From contig NZ_JBFCVL010000009.1 in assembly GCF_040712075.1 (NCBI RefSeq), forward strand, positions 1-64,000: a stretch of 64,000 nucleotides of DNA, given 5' to 3'. A program made the translations under genes and the position numbers. The notes beneath the pieces are model-generated. The model was given only the letters and a program-made list of their open reading frames with translations. It searched no databases and had not been told where the DNA came from. This DNA comes from Fodinicurvata sp. EGI_FJ10296 (GTDB lineage: Bacteria > Pseudomonadota > Alphaproteobacteria > DSM-16000 > Inquilinaceae). Positions 1 through 8,432 of this stretch are shown here, piece after piece. Positions within the stretch are counted from its first letter, which is position 1, and each line of letters begins with the position of its first letter.

Positions 1-457
1 CCAGATAGAGGTTCTGCAGCGGCAGACCATCTTGTACGCTGCGTTCCGCAAGATCGGCGGCGCTGTTCCGGTCTCCGTCAAGAAGGCGATCGAGATAACA
101 TCGCGCGAGATCGCCGTTTGCCGCTGCCGGATCCACGAAGGAGGGCGGCATGACCGCCGGCGCGTCGATGTCGGCGAGGGCGGCATCGAGATGGGACATG
201 GCGACCGCCGCGGCCGGTCGGGGCAGATGCCGAACGAGCACCGGCCGGAGGTCGGAAAGGCTTGCATTTGCATCGTCGGCCCTGACACCTCGCGCCGACA
301 GCATCGAGCGCAGCCAGAGCCCGTAATCCGCAAACAGCGCCGGGTCGCCGCCGGCCACCGCCCCTGTCAGGACAGCGAGATGCTTCTCGTTGTCTGGCAG
401 GTTGTTGCCATCGACGTGGTCGATCCGTTTGCCGGTTCCATCGCTTTGTTCGGTCAC
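1..457 (-). CDS. Cobalamin (B12)-binding sensory protein, N-terminal part
   Basis: The minus strand is open from a GTG at 457 to the window edge, giving the first 152 residues of a longer protein. The last visible stretch, about residues 115-152, reads like the four-helix cap that precedes a B12-binding Rossmann domain: CYLDRLLDGD, then an Ala/Glu-rich helix and DGLPLQNLYL. In that family this module is followed by the DxHxxG cobalamin motif, which would lie outside the window. Such proteins in alphaproteobacteria act as light or cobalamin-dependent regulators, often near two-component genes, as here. The start is uncertain because no strong ribosome binding site precedes the GTG. The family is inferred from the helical-cap pattern only. 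Confidence 0.6.
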   Translation of the reverse strand, partial: MTEQSDGTGKRIDHVDGNNLPDNEKHLAVLTGAVAGGDPALFADYGLWLRSMLSARGVRADDANASLSDLRPVLVRHLPRPAAAVAMSHLDAALADIDAPAVMPPSFVDPAAANGDLARCYLDRLLDGDRNSAADLAERSVQDGLPLQNLYL

Positions 458-710
458 ATCGTTGCCTGGTGTTGCTGTCTGGAGCCCGAAACGTCTATGA
501 AGATGTGCGTTGGGAGTAAGAAAAACAACCCCCTGATGAGAGGTCAGGATCCTCGTGGATAGCCAAAAAGATGATTATATCGGAAAATATGATAAAAATC
601 TAAATAAAATGGATCGAGTAATTCATAATAGCATGCATAATTATGAGTTTTCACTTGTAGAATATCGATATAATCCGTTAAATACAGCATGGAATCTTTT
701 ATATCGGACC
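458..710. promoter_or_regulatory. AT-rich divergent intergenic region
   Basis: This gap separates two divergent genes. From about 555 to 710 it is strikingly AT-rich compared with its neighbours. An in-frame extension of the downstream gene runs back to 555, but the Asn/Tyr/Lys-rich peptide it would encode does not resemble a receiver N-terminus. I read the stretch as promoter and leader DNA. No single -35/-10 pair stands out. Confidence 0.4.
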
Positions 711-1496
711 ATGCTCATGACGGCAGCGGTAAAATCCGTCACCGTACTGGTCGGCGACGATCAGCGTTTTCTGCGCACTGCCGTGCAGCGTGCGCTCGGG
801 TTGGTCGACAGTAAGGCCATGAATATCCGTTGCCTCTTTGCACGGGATCACGCCGAGATCATGGCGCATCTGGACGGATCAACGGCGACCGACGTTCTGA
901 TCACGAACAGGTTGGTGGGCGATGCATCCGGCCTGGATGTCCTGAAAAGCATTCGATCAGGATTGACCGGGGCACCAGGAACGATGCCGGTACTGCTGGT
1001 CATCGGATATGGCGATCCGGAACTTGTCCGGCTGGCCCGTGCTCTCGATGTCAATGCTATTCTGGTACGGCCGATATCGCTGCGCCTGCTCATCGACCGG
1101 ATCCGGCACGCGATGTTGCACCCGATCGAACCGGGTGACGTAGCACGCTATCATGATGTCCGTTTGCCGCAAGCCCTGGCGGAGGCGCCGGATGCTCGCC
1201 GGTCGCCGGGTGTTGTCCTCGACAAAACGCTGCGTCCGACGCAGGTGCACGGGGGAACGGATGCCAACAGCCGGAAGCGAACGCTATGGGTGAGGGTGGA
1301 GAATCTTCGTGCGGGCATGACCGTTGCTCAGGATGTCCGGGGACCGACCGGCAGTCTGGTCGTCGGCCACGGCGTACCATTGACTCCGCGATTGGTATCC
1401 CGTTTGAACGAGTTGGTCACACGCTTGCCGCAAACGAGTGCTATAAAAATATATGGTGATGCTTCAGCTTCTCGTGACAAATCGCCGGAATCATGA
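711..1496 (+). CDS. Atypical response regulator, degenerate receiver plus C-terminal GMxxAxDV module
   Basis: The protein has 261 residues from the ATG at 711. Residues 10-125 have the receiver layout (VTVLVGDDQRF at the start, acidic pair D16/D17). The phospho-acceptor aspartate is replaced by Asn66 in VLITNRLVGD, and the conserved lysine is Arg120 (ILVRPIS). It is therefore unlikely to be phosphorylated in the usual way. The C-terminal part (about 190-240) carries LRAGMTVAQDV followed by GVPLTPRLVSRLNEL, a motif known from the N-terminal segments of HD-GYP and related cyclic-di-GMP proteins. A canonical single-domain regulator lies 39 bp downstream on the same strand, so the two are probably co-transcribed. 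An upstream start at 555 is possible but would add a low-complexity, AT-rich peptide. Confidence 0.7.
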   Translation: MLMTAAVKSVTVLVGDDQRFLRTAVQRALGLVDSKAMNIRCLFARDHAEIMAHLDGSTATDVLITNRLVGDASGLDVLKSIRSGLTGAPGTMPVLLVIGYGDPELVRLARALDVNAILVRPISLRLLIDRIRHAMLHPIEPGDVARYHDVRLPQALAEAPDARRSPGVVLDKTLRPTQVHGGTDANSRKRTLWVRVENLRAGMTVAQDVRGPTGSLVVGHGVPLTPRLVSRLNELVTRLPQTSAIKIYGDASASRDKSPES

Positions 1497-1535
1497 GCGA
1501 AGCCACAATCAATATTATTCCCTGGAATACGTAGT

Positions 1536-1949
1536 ATGGCCGACATTTTACTTGTCGATGACGAATCGCTCGTCCGGGAAACGATCGCGGCGATGCTTCG
1601 CCGTCAGGAGCATGCTGTTGTCAGCGCCGGGGACGGCTCGGAAGCCCTGCAGAAGATCGGCGAGGGACGCTTCGATATCGTGCTGATGGACATTCTGATG
1701 CCAACGATGGAAGGCATCGAGACAATCTCGAAGATTAAAAAGGATTACCCGAACATCAAGATACTGGCGATGTCCGGGGGTGGCAGCTTCGGCGGCCATA
1801 ATTATCTCGATGTCGCGCTTAAACTGGGCGCCGCCGACATCATCCGCAAGCCATTCACCTCCGCCGACCTGCGGACGAAAATCGAAGGGCTGACCGGCAA
1901 CGGCCTGGGCCCGATCGCCAATCAGGGCGACGCCTCGCCCGGGTCCTGA
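1536..1949 (+). CDS. Single-domain response regulator (CheY-like)
   Basis: This 137-residue protein is one receiver domain with a short tail. It has all key residues: the acidic pair D8/D9, phospho-acceptor D52 (VLMDILMP), S80 at the switch position and K105 in the RKPF motif. No output domain follows, so it should act by protein-protein contact or as a phosphate shuttle. It probably forms an operon with the degenerate receiver gene upstream. No cognate kinase is adjacent. Confidence 0.88.
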   Translation: MADILLVDDESLVRETIAAMLRRQEHAVVSAGDGSEALQKIGEGRFDIVLMDILMPTMEGIETISKIKKDYPNIKILAMSGGGSFGGHNYLDVALKLGAADIIRKPFTSADLRTKIEGLTGNGLGPIANQGDASPGS

Positions 1950-1967
1950 GACAGTCCGGCCGAAGCA

Positions 1968-2885
1968 TCAGGACGTTGGCCAGCGCGCGGTATCGATGCC
2001 CAGCATCCGGGCATGGCCGGCCAATGCCCGCAGGCCGAACGGCGTCGGCACGGGACCGCCCCCGGAAACACTGGCGCGGGGATGAAAATCGAGCCCGTTG
2101 CGCAGACAGAAAAGCAGCTTGCCGTAGACGGTCAGGGAGTCGAGCGACTGCACCACGAATGTCGCCATCGGCAGGACGCGGGCATAAGCCGCGCGCGCCT
2201 CGTCTTCTCGTCCGGCGGCCATATGCGCCCAGATGCCGATCAGGAAATCGGCATATTCCGGCGCGGGAACATGGCCGTCGATGCCACCCTGGATGCAGTC
2301 GATCAGTTCCAGGCCGCCGCGTCCGGAGAACACCTGCAGCCGGTCGCCGACGGCGTCGACCAGGGCAGCTGTCTCGACGGCGGAAACCTCCTGTTTGACC
2401 GCGATCAGGTTCGGGTGCCGGTCGCTCAGCGCCTTGATCGCCGCGACACTCAGGCCCACGCCGATGAACTGCGGCGCGTTCTGAATGGCGGCACGGATGG
2501 GGCATTGCCTCAGAACCTGATCGAAGGCGGCGGTCAGCGTCGCCTCGTCGTGCGCCGTCGCCGGCGGCTGGACGATGACCCAGGCCGCGCCGTGATCGGC
2601 CGCGTGGGCGATCGCCGCGATCTGTTCGTCGGGTGTCGGTTCGAAGATGGTGACCGCCAGCGGGACTCGCCCGGCGATGTCCCGGGTGTTCCATTCGACC
2701 ATCTGGCGCCGTTGGACCGCCGTCAGGTGGCGAACCTCCGTTGCAAGGCCAAGCGTGACAATGCCGACGGCCCCCTGATCGATTGCAATATCCACCTGTC
2801 GGCGCATGGCGTCGCGGTCGAGCTCGCCGTGTTGGTTGAACAGGGCGTAGAGGACGGTGTGAACACCGCGTGGCAGTTTATCCAT
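1968..2885 (-). CDS. DapA/NanA-family lyase or dehydratase
   Basis: This 305-residue protein is a TIM-barrel enzyme of the dihydrodipicolinate synthase/N-acetylneuraminate lyase family. The Schiff-base lysine is K164 (IAVKQEV). The tyrosine of the usual YNxP motif is replaced, since the sequence reads IQNAP at 134-138, so a true DHDPS mechanism is unlikely. The gene starts 1 bp after the IlvD/Edd dehydratase stop, with GGGAG as ribosome binding site. With that partner, a likely role is aldol cleavage or dehydration of a 2-keto-3-deoxy sugar acid. It is the last gene of the operon that begins with tctC. The upstream in-frame extension lies inside the dehydratase gene and is rejected. Confidence 0.82.
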   Translation of the reverse strand: MDKLPRGVHTVLYALFNQHGELDRDAMRRQVDIAIDQGAVGIVTLGLATEVRHLTAVQRRQMVEWNTRDIAGRVPLAVTIFEPTPDEQIAAIAHAADHGAAWVIVQPPATAHDEATLTAAFDQVLRQCPIRAAIQNAPQFIGVGLSVAAIKALSDRHPNLIAVKQEVSAVETAALVDAVGDRLQVFSGRGGLELIDCIQGGIDGHVPAPEYADFLIGIWAHMAAGREDEARAAYARVLPMATFVVQSLDSLTVYGKLLFCLRNGLDFHPRASVSGGGPVPTPFGLRALAGHARMLGIDTARWPTS

Positions 2886-2886
2886 A

Positions 2887-4623
2887 TCAATGAGACTCCC
2901 TGGGGACGGCAGCACCACGACAGCCGACCAGAAAGTCCAGATCGGCGCCCTGATCGGCCTGAAGCACGCGTTCGACATACAATCCCTGATAGCCGCCGAC
3001 CGTCACCGGCGCGGGGGCGGTCCAGTCGGCCATCCGCGCCCGAAGCGCGTCATCGTCGATCAGCAGGTCGAGCCGCCGTGCGGGCACGTCCATTCTGATC
3101 CGGTCGCCCGTTCGCACGACGGCAAGCGGTCCGCCGGCGGCGGATTCCGGTGCGGCATGCAGAACGACCGTGCCATAGGCCGTGCCGCTCATCCGCGCGT
3201 CGGATATGCGCACCATGTCGCGCACGCCCTGCTCGACCAGCTTGCGCGGAATGGGCATGTTGCCGACCTCCGCCATGCCGGGATAGCCTTTTGGGCCGCA
3301 ATTGCGCAGGACGAGCACGGTATCGGGCGTGACCGGCAGGTCGGGATCATCGATCCGCGCCTTCAGGTCCTCGATGGACTCGAATACCAGCGCCGGTCCT
3401 TCGTGAACGAGCAGATCGGGCGACGCGGCCGATGGCTTCAGCACCGCCCCGCGTGGCGCCAGGTTGCCGCGCAGCACCGCTATGCCGCCATTCTCGGTCA
3501 GCGGACGATCCCACGGCCGGATCACGTCGTCGTTGTGGACCGGCGCGTCGGCGACGTTCTCGCCCATCGTGCGGCCGTTGACAGTCAGCGCGTCGCCGTC
3601 GAGCATGCCGTTCTCGGCCAGACGGCGCGCTACGGCCGGAACGCCGCCAGCATAGCAGAAATCCTCCATCAGATACCGCCCCGACGGCATCAGATCGACC
3701 AGCGTCGGCACGTCGCGGCCCCATTCGTCCCATTGGTCCAGGCCGAACGGCAGCCCCAGCCGACCGGCGATGGCGATCAGATGAACAACGGCATTGGTCG
3801 AGCCGCCGATCGCCGCATTGACCCGGACCGCGTTCCGGAACGCATCCATTGTCAGAACGCGCGACAGCTGCAGGTCACTTTCGACGATCTCGACCGCACG
3901 GCGGCCGACCATGTGGGCCAGAACCTTGCGGCGTGCGTCCACAGCGGGGTAGGCGGCGTTGTACGGCAATCCCAGACCCAGGGCTTCGACGATGCTGGCC
4001 ATGGTCGAAGCGGTGCCCATGGTCATGCAGTGACCGGCCGACCGGCTCATCGCGGCTTCGGCGGCCATGAAGTCGTCGACCGAGATCACCCCGGCGCGTA
4101 CCTCTTCGGAAAGCCGCCAGACATCGGTGCCCGAGCCGATGACGCGCCCCTCGTGGTGGCCATTCAGCATCGGCCCGCCCGACAGCCCGATGGTCGGCAG
4201 ATCGCAACTGGCCGCGCCCATGATCAGCGAGGGCGTGGTCTTGTCGCATCCCATCATCAGGACGACGCCGTCGATCGGGTTGCCGCGGATGCTTTCTTCC
4301 ACATCCATGCTGGCGAGGTTGCGGAACAGCATCGCCGTCGGGCGCAGATTGGACTCGCCGCACGAGAATACCGGAAACTCCAGCGGCCATCCGCCGGCTT
4401 CGATCACCCCGCGCTTCACCGCCGCGACGAGGTCGCCGAAATGCGCGTTGCACGGCGTGAGTTCGGAATACGTGTTGCAGATGCCGATGATCGGCCGCCC
4501 ATCGAAGGCGTGGCTGGGAATGCCCTGATTGCGCATCCAGCTTCGATGGATGAAGCCGTCCTTGTCCAGGCCGCCGAACCAGGCCTGCGAGCGCCGCTTG
4601 TCCTTCCTGTCGCTCCTGCTCAT
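2887..4623 (-). CDS. IlvD/Edd-family dehydratase, probably sugar-acid dehydratase
   Basis: This 578-residue protein belongs to the iron-sulfur dehydratases that include dihydroxy-acid dehydratase, phosphogluconate dehydratase and aldonate dehydratases. Three cluster cysteines are visible: C58 (TPCNAH), C126 (MMGCDKT) and C199 (AGHCMTM). K128, next to C126, is the lysine carbamylated in this family. The length and the WFGGLDKDGF/HRSWM start resemble the arabinonate/xylonate-type branch rather than IlvD itself. The start ATG overlaps the stop of the upstream dehydrogenase (ATGA), implying translational coupling. Context suggests dehydration of an aldonate imported by the Tct system to a 2-keto-3-deoxy acid. 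The exact sugar is unknown. Confidence 0.88.
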   Translation of the reverse strand: MSRSDRKDKRRSQAWFGGLDKDGFIHRSWMRNQGIPSHAFDGRPIIGICNTYSELTPCNAHFGDLVAAVKRGVIEAGGWPLEFPVFSCGESNLRPTAMLFRNLASMDVEESIRGNPIDGVVLMMGCDKTTPSLIMGAASCDLPTIGLSGGPMLNGHHEGRVIGSGTDVWRLSEEVRAGVISVDDFMAAEAAMSRSAGHCMTMGTASTMASIVEALGLGLPYNAAYPAVDARRKVLAHMVGRRAVEIVESDLQLSRVLTMDAFRNAVRVNAAIGGSTNAVVHLIAIAGRLGLPFGLDQWDEWGRDVPTLVDLMPSGRYLMEDFCYAGGVPAVARRLAENGMLDGDALTVNGRTMGENVADAPVHNDDVIRPWDRPLTENGGIAVLRGNLAPRGAVLKPSAASPDLLVHEGPALVFESIEDLKARIDDPDLPVTPDTVLVLRNCGPKGYPGMAEVGNMPIPRKLVEQGVRDMVRISDARMSGTAYGTVVLHAAPESAAGGPLAVVRTGDRIRMDVPARRLDLLIDDDALRARMADWTAPAPVTVGGYQGLYVERVLQADQGADLDFLVGCRGAAVPRESH

Positions 4624-5642
4624 GCCTTTCTTTCCTCTGGTGTCGAGACGGCGTTGACCAGGGCATGCCCGGCCGCGGCGCGGCGGATATTGTCGGTCAT
4701 CAGCGACAGGCGGCGCGCCACCGTTCCTGATGTCCAGCCTGACAGATGCGGGGTCATCATGATGTTGGGCAGGGTCGCAAACGGATGATGGGCCGGTGAC
4801 AGGTCCGGGTCGTCGGCGCCCGGATAGCGATACCAGACATCGATGATGGCGCCGCCGATGCGGCCGCCGCTCAGGGCGTCCCAAAGGGCGGTTTCATCCA
4901 CGACCGGACCGCGCGCCACGTTCACCAGGACGCCTTGGGGCCCGAGGGCGTCGAGGGTCGCGGCGCCGATCAGCCCCCGCGTTTCCGGCGTCAACGCGAT
5001 GGCGACGACCGCGAAATCGCAGTCGCGCAGCATCACCGGAATGTCGGCCAGCGCGTACCGGCCGTCGACATCGGCGTCGGCCGGGATGGCCGAGCGATTG
5101 GCGGCCAGAATGCGCACCCCGAATCCCTGGAGTTGCCGCGCCAGCACCCGTCCGATCGCGCCGAAACCGATGATGCCGACGGTCGCGCCGGACAATTCCC
5201 GGTGGGGCGGCGCGCCGAACCGGCTCGATCGCTCCCAGGACCCGCGCCGGAAGCCCTCTTCGGCAGGGCGCAGGCGGTGGCACCATTCCAGCATCTGGGC
5301 CATGCAGTATTCCGCGACCCCGGTCTCGTGTCCGCCGACATTGCAGACGGTGGCGCCCGACGGCACATGGCCGAGGTCGATTTCGTCCCAGCCGATGCCC
5401 GGCACCTGGATCAGGCGCAGCGACGGCGGGATAGGCGTGTCGGCATCGATGCGCACGGCAATCGTGGCCAGGGCATCGGCGAACGCGGACTCTTTTTCCG
5501 TCCGGGACGCGCCGTGGCCGATCGTGACGACGGTGAAGGCGTCGCCCAGTGCGGCCTGGATTTCGGCCCGGCGGTCGGCGAAACTGTCGCCGTAGATGAC
5601 GACCTTATGGATTGGTGCGGTATTAGCGGGTTGTTCTGGCAT
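4620..5642 (-). CDS. D-2-hydroxyacid dehydrogenase (NAD-dependent)
   Basis: This 340-residue protein has the SerA/GyaR-family layout. The Rossmann motif is GIIGFGAIGR at 156-165, the substrate-binding arginine is R244 (NVARGPV) and the catalytic histidine is H299 (TPHLSGW). It should oxidise or reduce a 2-hydroxy/2-keto acid. The gene sits between gntR (51 bp upstream) and the IlvD/Edd dehydratase, whose start it overlaps by 4 bp. This placement ties it to the same sugar-acid pathway. The N-terminal substrate domain has no recognisable substrate signature. Confidence 0.85.
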   Translation of the reverse strand: MPEQPANTAPIHKVVIYGDSFADRRAEIQAALGDAFTVVTIGHGASRTEKESAFADALATIAVRIDADTPIPPSLRLIQVPGIGWDEIDLGHVPSGATVCNVGGHETGVAEYCMAQMLEWCHRLRPAEEGFRRGSWERSSRFGAPPHRELSGATVGIIGFGAIGRVLARQLQGFGVRILAANRSAIPADADVDGRYALADIPVMLRDCDFAVVAIALTPETRGLIGAATLDALGPQGVLVNVARGPVVDETALWDALSGGRIGGAIIDVWYRYPGADDPDLSPAHHPFATLPNIMMTPHLSGWTSGTVARRLSLMTDNIRRAAAGHALVNAVSTPEERKA

Positions 5643-5693
5643 CGGGTGACCGTATCCGTTCGGCGATGGACGGGAAATCGATAGCAGCGGCGG

Positions 5694-6383
5694 TCATGAC
5701 GCCAGACTCCGGGCCTGGCTGGCGCCGAGTTCGTGGGCGATCCGGGTCGAGGTGGCGAGCAGGTCGTCCAGCGCGGCCTCGGCTTCAGTCGTGTCGCCTT
5801 CGGCGACCGCTGTCATGATGCGCACATGCTCACGCCCGGTTTCGGCCAACCCGGCCCCTTTTGCGCCCGCATAGACGAAACCGGCGCGCCGGTTGACGCA
5901 GTGCAGCGGTTCGAAGGTGCGGGCCGCGACCTCGTGATCGGCGGCTTTGGCGAGCAGCCGATTGAAGGCGTCGTCGATGCGCATGAAGCGGCGCAGATCC
6001 GGTGTGCGCGCGGCATCGCCGATCATGGCGGCCAATTCGCGGAAATGCCGCCGTTGGAGGTCGTCGGCCAGTCTGGCGGCGCGCTGGATGATCAGGCGCT
6101 CGACCGATTGCCGGATATCGATCGTCATCAGAATGTAGTCGACCTCGATGGGGCGCACCAGGATCCCCCGGCGGGGCAGGATCCGCACCAGGTAACCATA
6201 AGAAAGACGCAGCAAGGCCTCGCGCACCGGCGTCCGCCCCAGCCCGGTCTGTGCGCAGAGCCGCTGTTCGGTGGTCATGGTTGCCGGCGGCAGTTCCAGT
6301 GTGACGATCATTTCCTCGATCGTGCGATAGGCCGATTCCGAAAGCGTCTCCGGTTCCAGGTCGAATGTCGTCCGGTCGATCAC
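5694..6383 (-). CDS. GntR-family transcriptional regulator with FCD domain
   Basis: The protein has a winged helix-turn-helix near the N-terminus (LSESAYRTIEEMIVTLELPP, then TGLGRTPVREALLRL) and an all-helical FCD effector domain typical of FadR-type regulators. I prefer the GTG at 6383, which overlaps the tctA stop as GTGA and follows a GAAGAGAG purine run, giving 229 residues. An ATG at 6425 would add 14 residues and overlap tctA by 46 bp. It lies inside the operon it probably controls. FCD domains usually bind small carboxylic acids, consistent with a sugar-acid inducer. Confidence 0.85.
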   Translation of the reverse strand: MIDRTTFDLEPETLSESAYRTIEEMIVTLELPPATMTTEQRLCAQTGLGRTPVREALLRLSYGYLVRILPRRGILVRPIEVDYILMTIDIRQSVERLIIQRAARLADDLQRRHFRELAAMIGDAARTPDLRRFMRIDDAFNRLLAKAADHEVAARTFEPLHCVNRRAGFVYAGAKGAGLAETGREHVRIMTAVAEGDTTEAEAALDDLLATSTRIAHELGASQARSLAS

Positions 6384-7882
6384 GCTCTGCGCTCTCTTCT
6401 GTTCCCGATCAGACGGATCAGCCATGCGGCCAGTGGCATCAGCCAGATCAGGATCGTCACGGCCGCCAGCCCGCCCGCAACGGGCCGCTCGACAAAGGCA
6501 AGCGGGTCGCCGCGCGCACGGGTCAGCGAGGTCAGGAAGGTTTCTTCCAGCATCGGCCCGATGACGAGGCCGAGTATGGCGGGCGCCAGCGGAAAACCGC
6601 CTTCCTCAAGAATATAGGCGATGATGCCCATGGACAGCATGGTCACGATCGCAAACATGGTGTTGTCGACGGCAAACGCGCCCACGATGCAGAAGGACAG
6701 GATCACCGGCATCAGAACCGATTTTGGTACCCGCAGGACGTATTGGTATCCGGCGATTGCCGCGAATCCGAACGGTATGATCAGCAGATTGGCGATCAGA
6801 TACGATAGGAAGACTGCGTTGATCAGGTCGGCGTTGGTCAGGAATACCGTCGGACCGGGGTTCAGGCCCTTCATGAACAGAACGCCGATGATGATTGCGG
6901 TCAGGCTGTCGCCGGGAATGCCGAATACCGTAGCCGGGATCAGGGCGCCGCCGATCGATGAATTGTTCGAAGCCGAGGCCGAGGCGATGCCATCGGTAAT
7001 GCCGGTGCCGAATTTCTCGGGATGGCCCGACAGCCGCTTCGACAGGGCATAGGAGACATAAGCGGCGATATCCGCGCCCGCGCCGGGGATGGCGCCGATG
7101 ACGGCACCGATGACCGATCCCCTCGCGATACCCCATTTCAGTCGCTTCAGGTCCGTCCAGAGGCCCTGGAAAAGGCCGGTGGTCGCGTTGATGACGCGCT
7201 CGGCGGTGCGGCCGGCGCCAAAGGCATAGCGCAGGACCTCCGGGATGGCGAAAAACCCGATCAGCACCGGGATGAACGAGAAGCCGGCGGTCAGATCGCC
7301 AACGCCGAAGGTGAAACGCAACTGGCCAGATACCGGGTCGAGCCCGACCTGGGCGATCGCCAGCCCCAGCAGTAGCGACAACGCGCCCTTTGACCAGTGG
7401 CCCTGGCTGACCGCGGCGGCGGCCGTCAGGCCCAGGCAGGCCAGCCAGAATTTCTCGTAGCTGGAGAATTGAAGGGCGATGCGCGCCAGCCAAGGAGCTG
7501 CCGTGATCAGCAGGATGGCGCCGAAGATGCCGCCGATGGCCGAGCAGACCAGACCTATGCCCAGTGCCTGCGAGGCTTTGCCCTTTTGCGTCATGCGATA
7601 GGCTTCGTCGGCATAGGCCGCCGATGCCGGCGTCCCCGGAATGCGCAGCAGGGCGCCGGGCAAATCGCCCGCGAAGATGGCCATTGCCGCCAGGGTCATC
7701 ACCGCCGCCAGGGCGGGCACCGGCTCCAGAAAAAAGGTGATCGGAATGATCAGGGCGACCGCCATGGACGCCGTCAGGCCCGGGATCGATCCGACGGCAA
7801 GACCATACACCGATGCCAGCAGCATGGCCGCGATCACCGTCGGATCCGCCAGCAGGGTCAAGGACCGGAGCATCAGATCCAT
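6380..7882 (-). CDS. tctA: Tripartite tricarboxylate transporter, large membrane subunit TctA
   Basis: This 500-residue, highly hydrophobic protein matches TctA in length and in its conserved loops: GSIPGLTASM near residue 32, LLRIPGTPASA near 78, and the second-half repeat IGAIPGAGADIAAYVSYALSK. Together with TctB and the periplasmic TctC it forms a secondary transporter for organic acids, driven by ion gradients. The start overlaps tctB by 10 bp and the end overlaps gntR, so the genes are co-translated. The imported compound is not fixed by sequence. The linked dehydratase and aldolase-family genes suggest a sugar acid rather than citrate. Confidence 0.93.
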   Translation of the reverse strand: MDLMLRSLTLLADPTVIAAMLLASVYGLAVGSIPGLTASMAVALIIPITFFLEPVPALAAVMTLAAMAIFAGDLPGALLRIPGTPASAAYADEAYRMTQKGKASQALGIGLVCSAIGGIFGAILLITAAPWLARIALQFSSYEKFWLACLGLTAAAAVSQGHWSKGALSLLLGLAIAQVGLDPVSGQLRFTFGVGDLTAGFSFIPVLIGFFAIPEVLRYAFGAGRTAERVINATTGLFQGLWTDLKRLKWGIARGSVIGAVIGAIPGAGADIAAYVSYALSKRLSGHPEKFGTGITDGIASASASNNSSIGGALIPATVFGIPGDSLTAIIIGVLFMKGLNPGPTVFLTNADLINAVFLSYLIANLLIIPFGFAAIAGYQYVLRVPKSVLMPVILSFCIVGAFAVDNTMFAIVTMLSMGIIAYILEEGGFPLAPAILGLVIGPMLEETFLTSLTRARGDPLAFVERPVAGGLAAVTILIWLMPLAAWLIRLIGNRRERRA

Positions 7883-8349
7883 GTCAGCACCCCGGAATAC
7901 GTCTCAAGCAGACCCCAGGGCAGGGGAACGCGCATGAATTGCTGAAACAGGATTTGCAGCACGAACGCCGCCAGGGTGCCGATGACGATCGATGACAGCC
8001 AGCGTCCGCGCATCAGCCCGATCAGCCCGCTGAGCAACACCGGCATGACGATGAGGTAGCCGATGACGGGCACGGCAAGGATGAACACGATCGGCACGGC
8101 GACGAAGGCCACGACGGGCAGACCGAAGCGATAGCCGGCGTCACGCGGCGGTGGCGCGGGGTCGGCGCCGGTCCAGGCGCGAGCTACGGCCACGAGACCG
8201 AAAACGATCATGCCGATGCCGACGATGGTGGGAAACAGGTCGGGGCCATAGGGAATGTGGCGCGGTGTCGTCAGCGGCATGGCAAAGACGATCAGCGAAG
8301 CGCCCAACACCACGAATGCCGATCCGATGGCGATGTTCCTGGGATTCAT
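7873..8349 (-). CDS. tctB: Tripartite tricarboxylate transporter, small membrane subunit TctB
   Basis: This 158-residue protein has four predicted membrane segments, at about residues 5-25, 40-60, 75-105 and 120-145, with the short motif YGPDLFPTIVGIGM after the first helix. Both fit TctB. It is poorly conserved in general, so the call rests on size, topology and its place between tctC and tctA. It overlaps the start of tctA by 10 bp. Confidence 0.88.
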   Translation of the reverse strand: MNPRNIAIGSAFVVLGASLIVFAMPLTTPRHIPYGPDLFPTIVGIGMIVFGLVAVARAWTGADPAPPPRDAGYRFGLPVVAFVAVPIVFILAVPVIGYLIVMPVLLSGLIGLMRGRWLSSIVIGTLAAFVLQILFQQFMRVPLPWGLLETYSGVLTWI

Positions 8350-8432
8350 GGCGGTGGCAAATCCGGCATTGACGGGGGGCGCCGCCGGTGACGACGGCGC
8401 CCCCGATCAGTATGGAATGATTGGGTCCGGTG

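Noticed and set aside
555-710. N-terminal extension of the degenerate receiver gene back to 555
   Set aside because: The extra 52 residues come from AT-rich DNA and are Asn/Tyr/Lys-rich, unlike a receiver or linker. They are better read as promoter and leader.
2890-4788. A 632-codon plus-strand frame opposite the IlvD/Edd dehydratase
   Set aside because: Composition is His/Arg/Asp-rich without any domain. The opposite strand has a complete iron-sulfur dehydratase.
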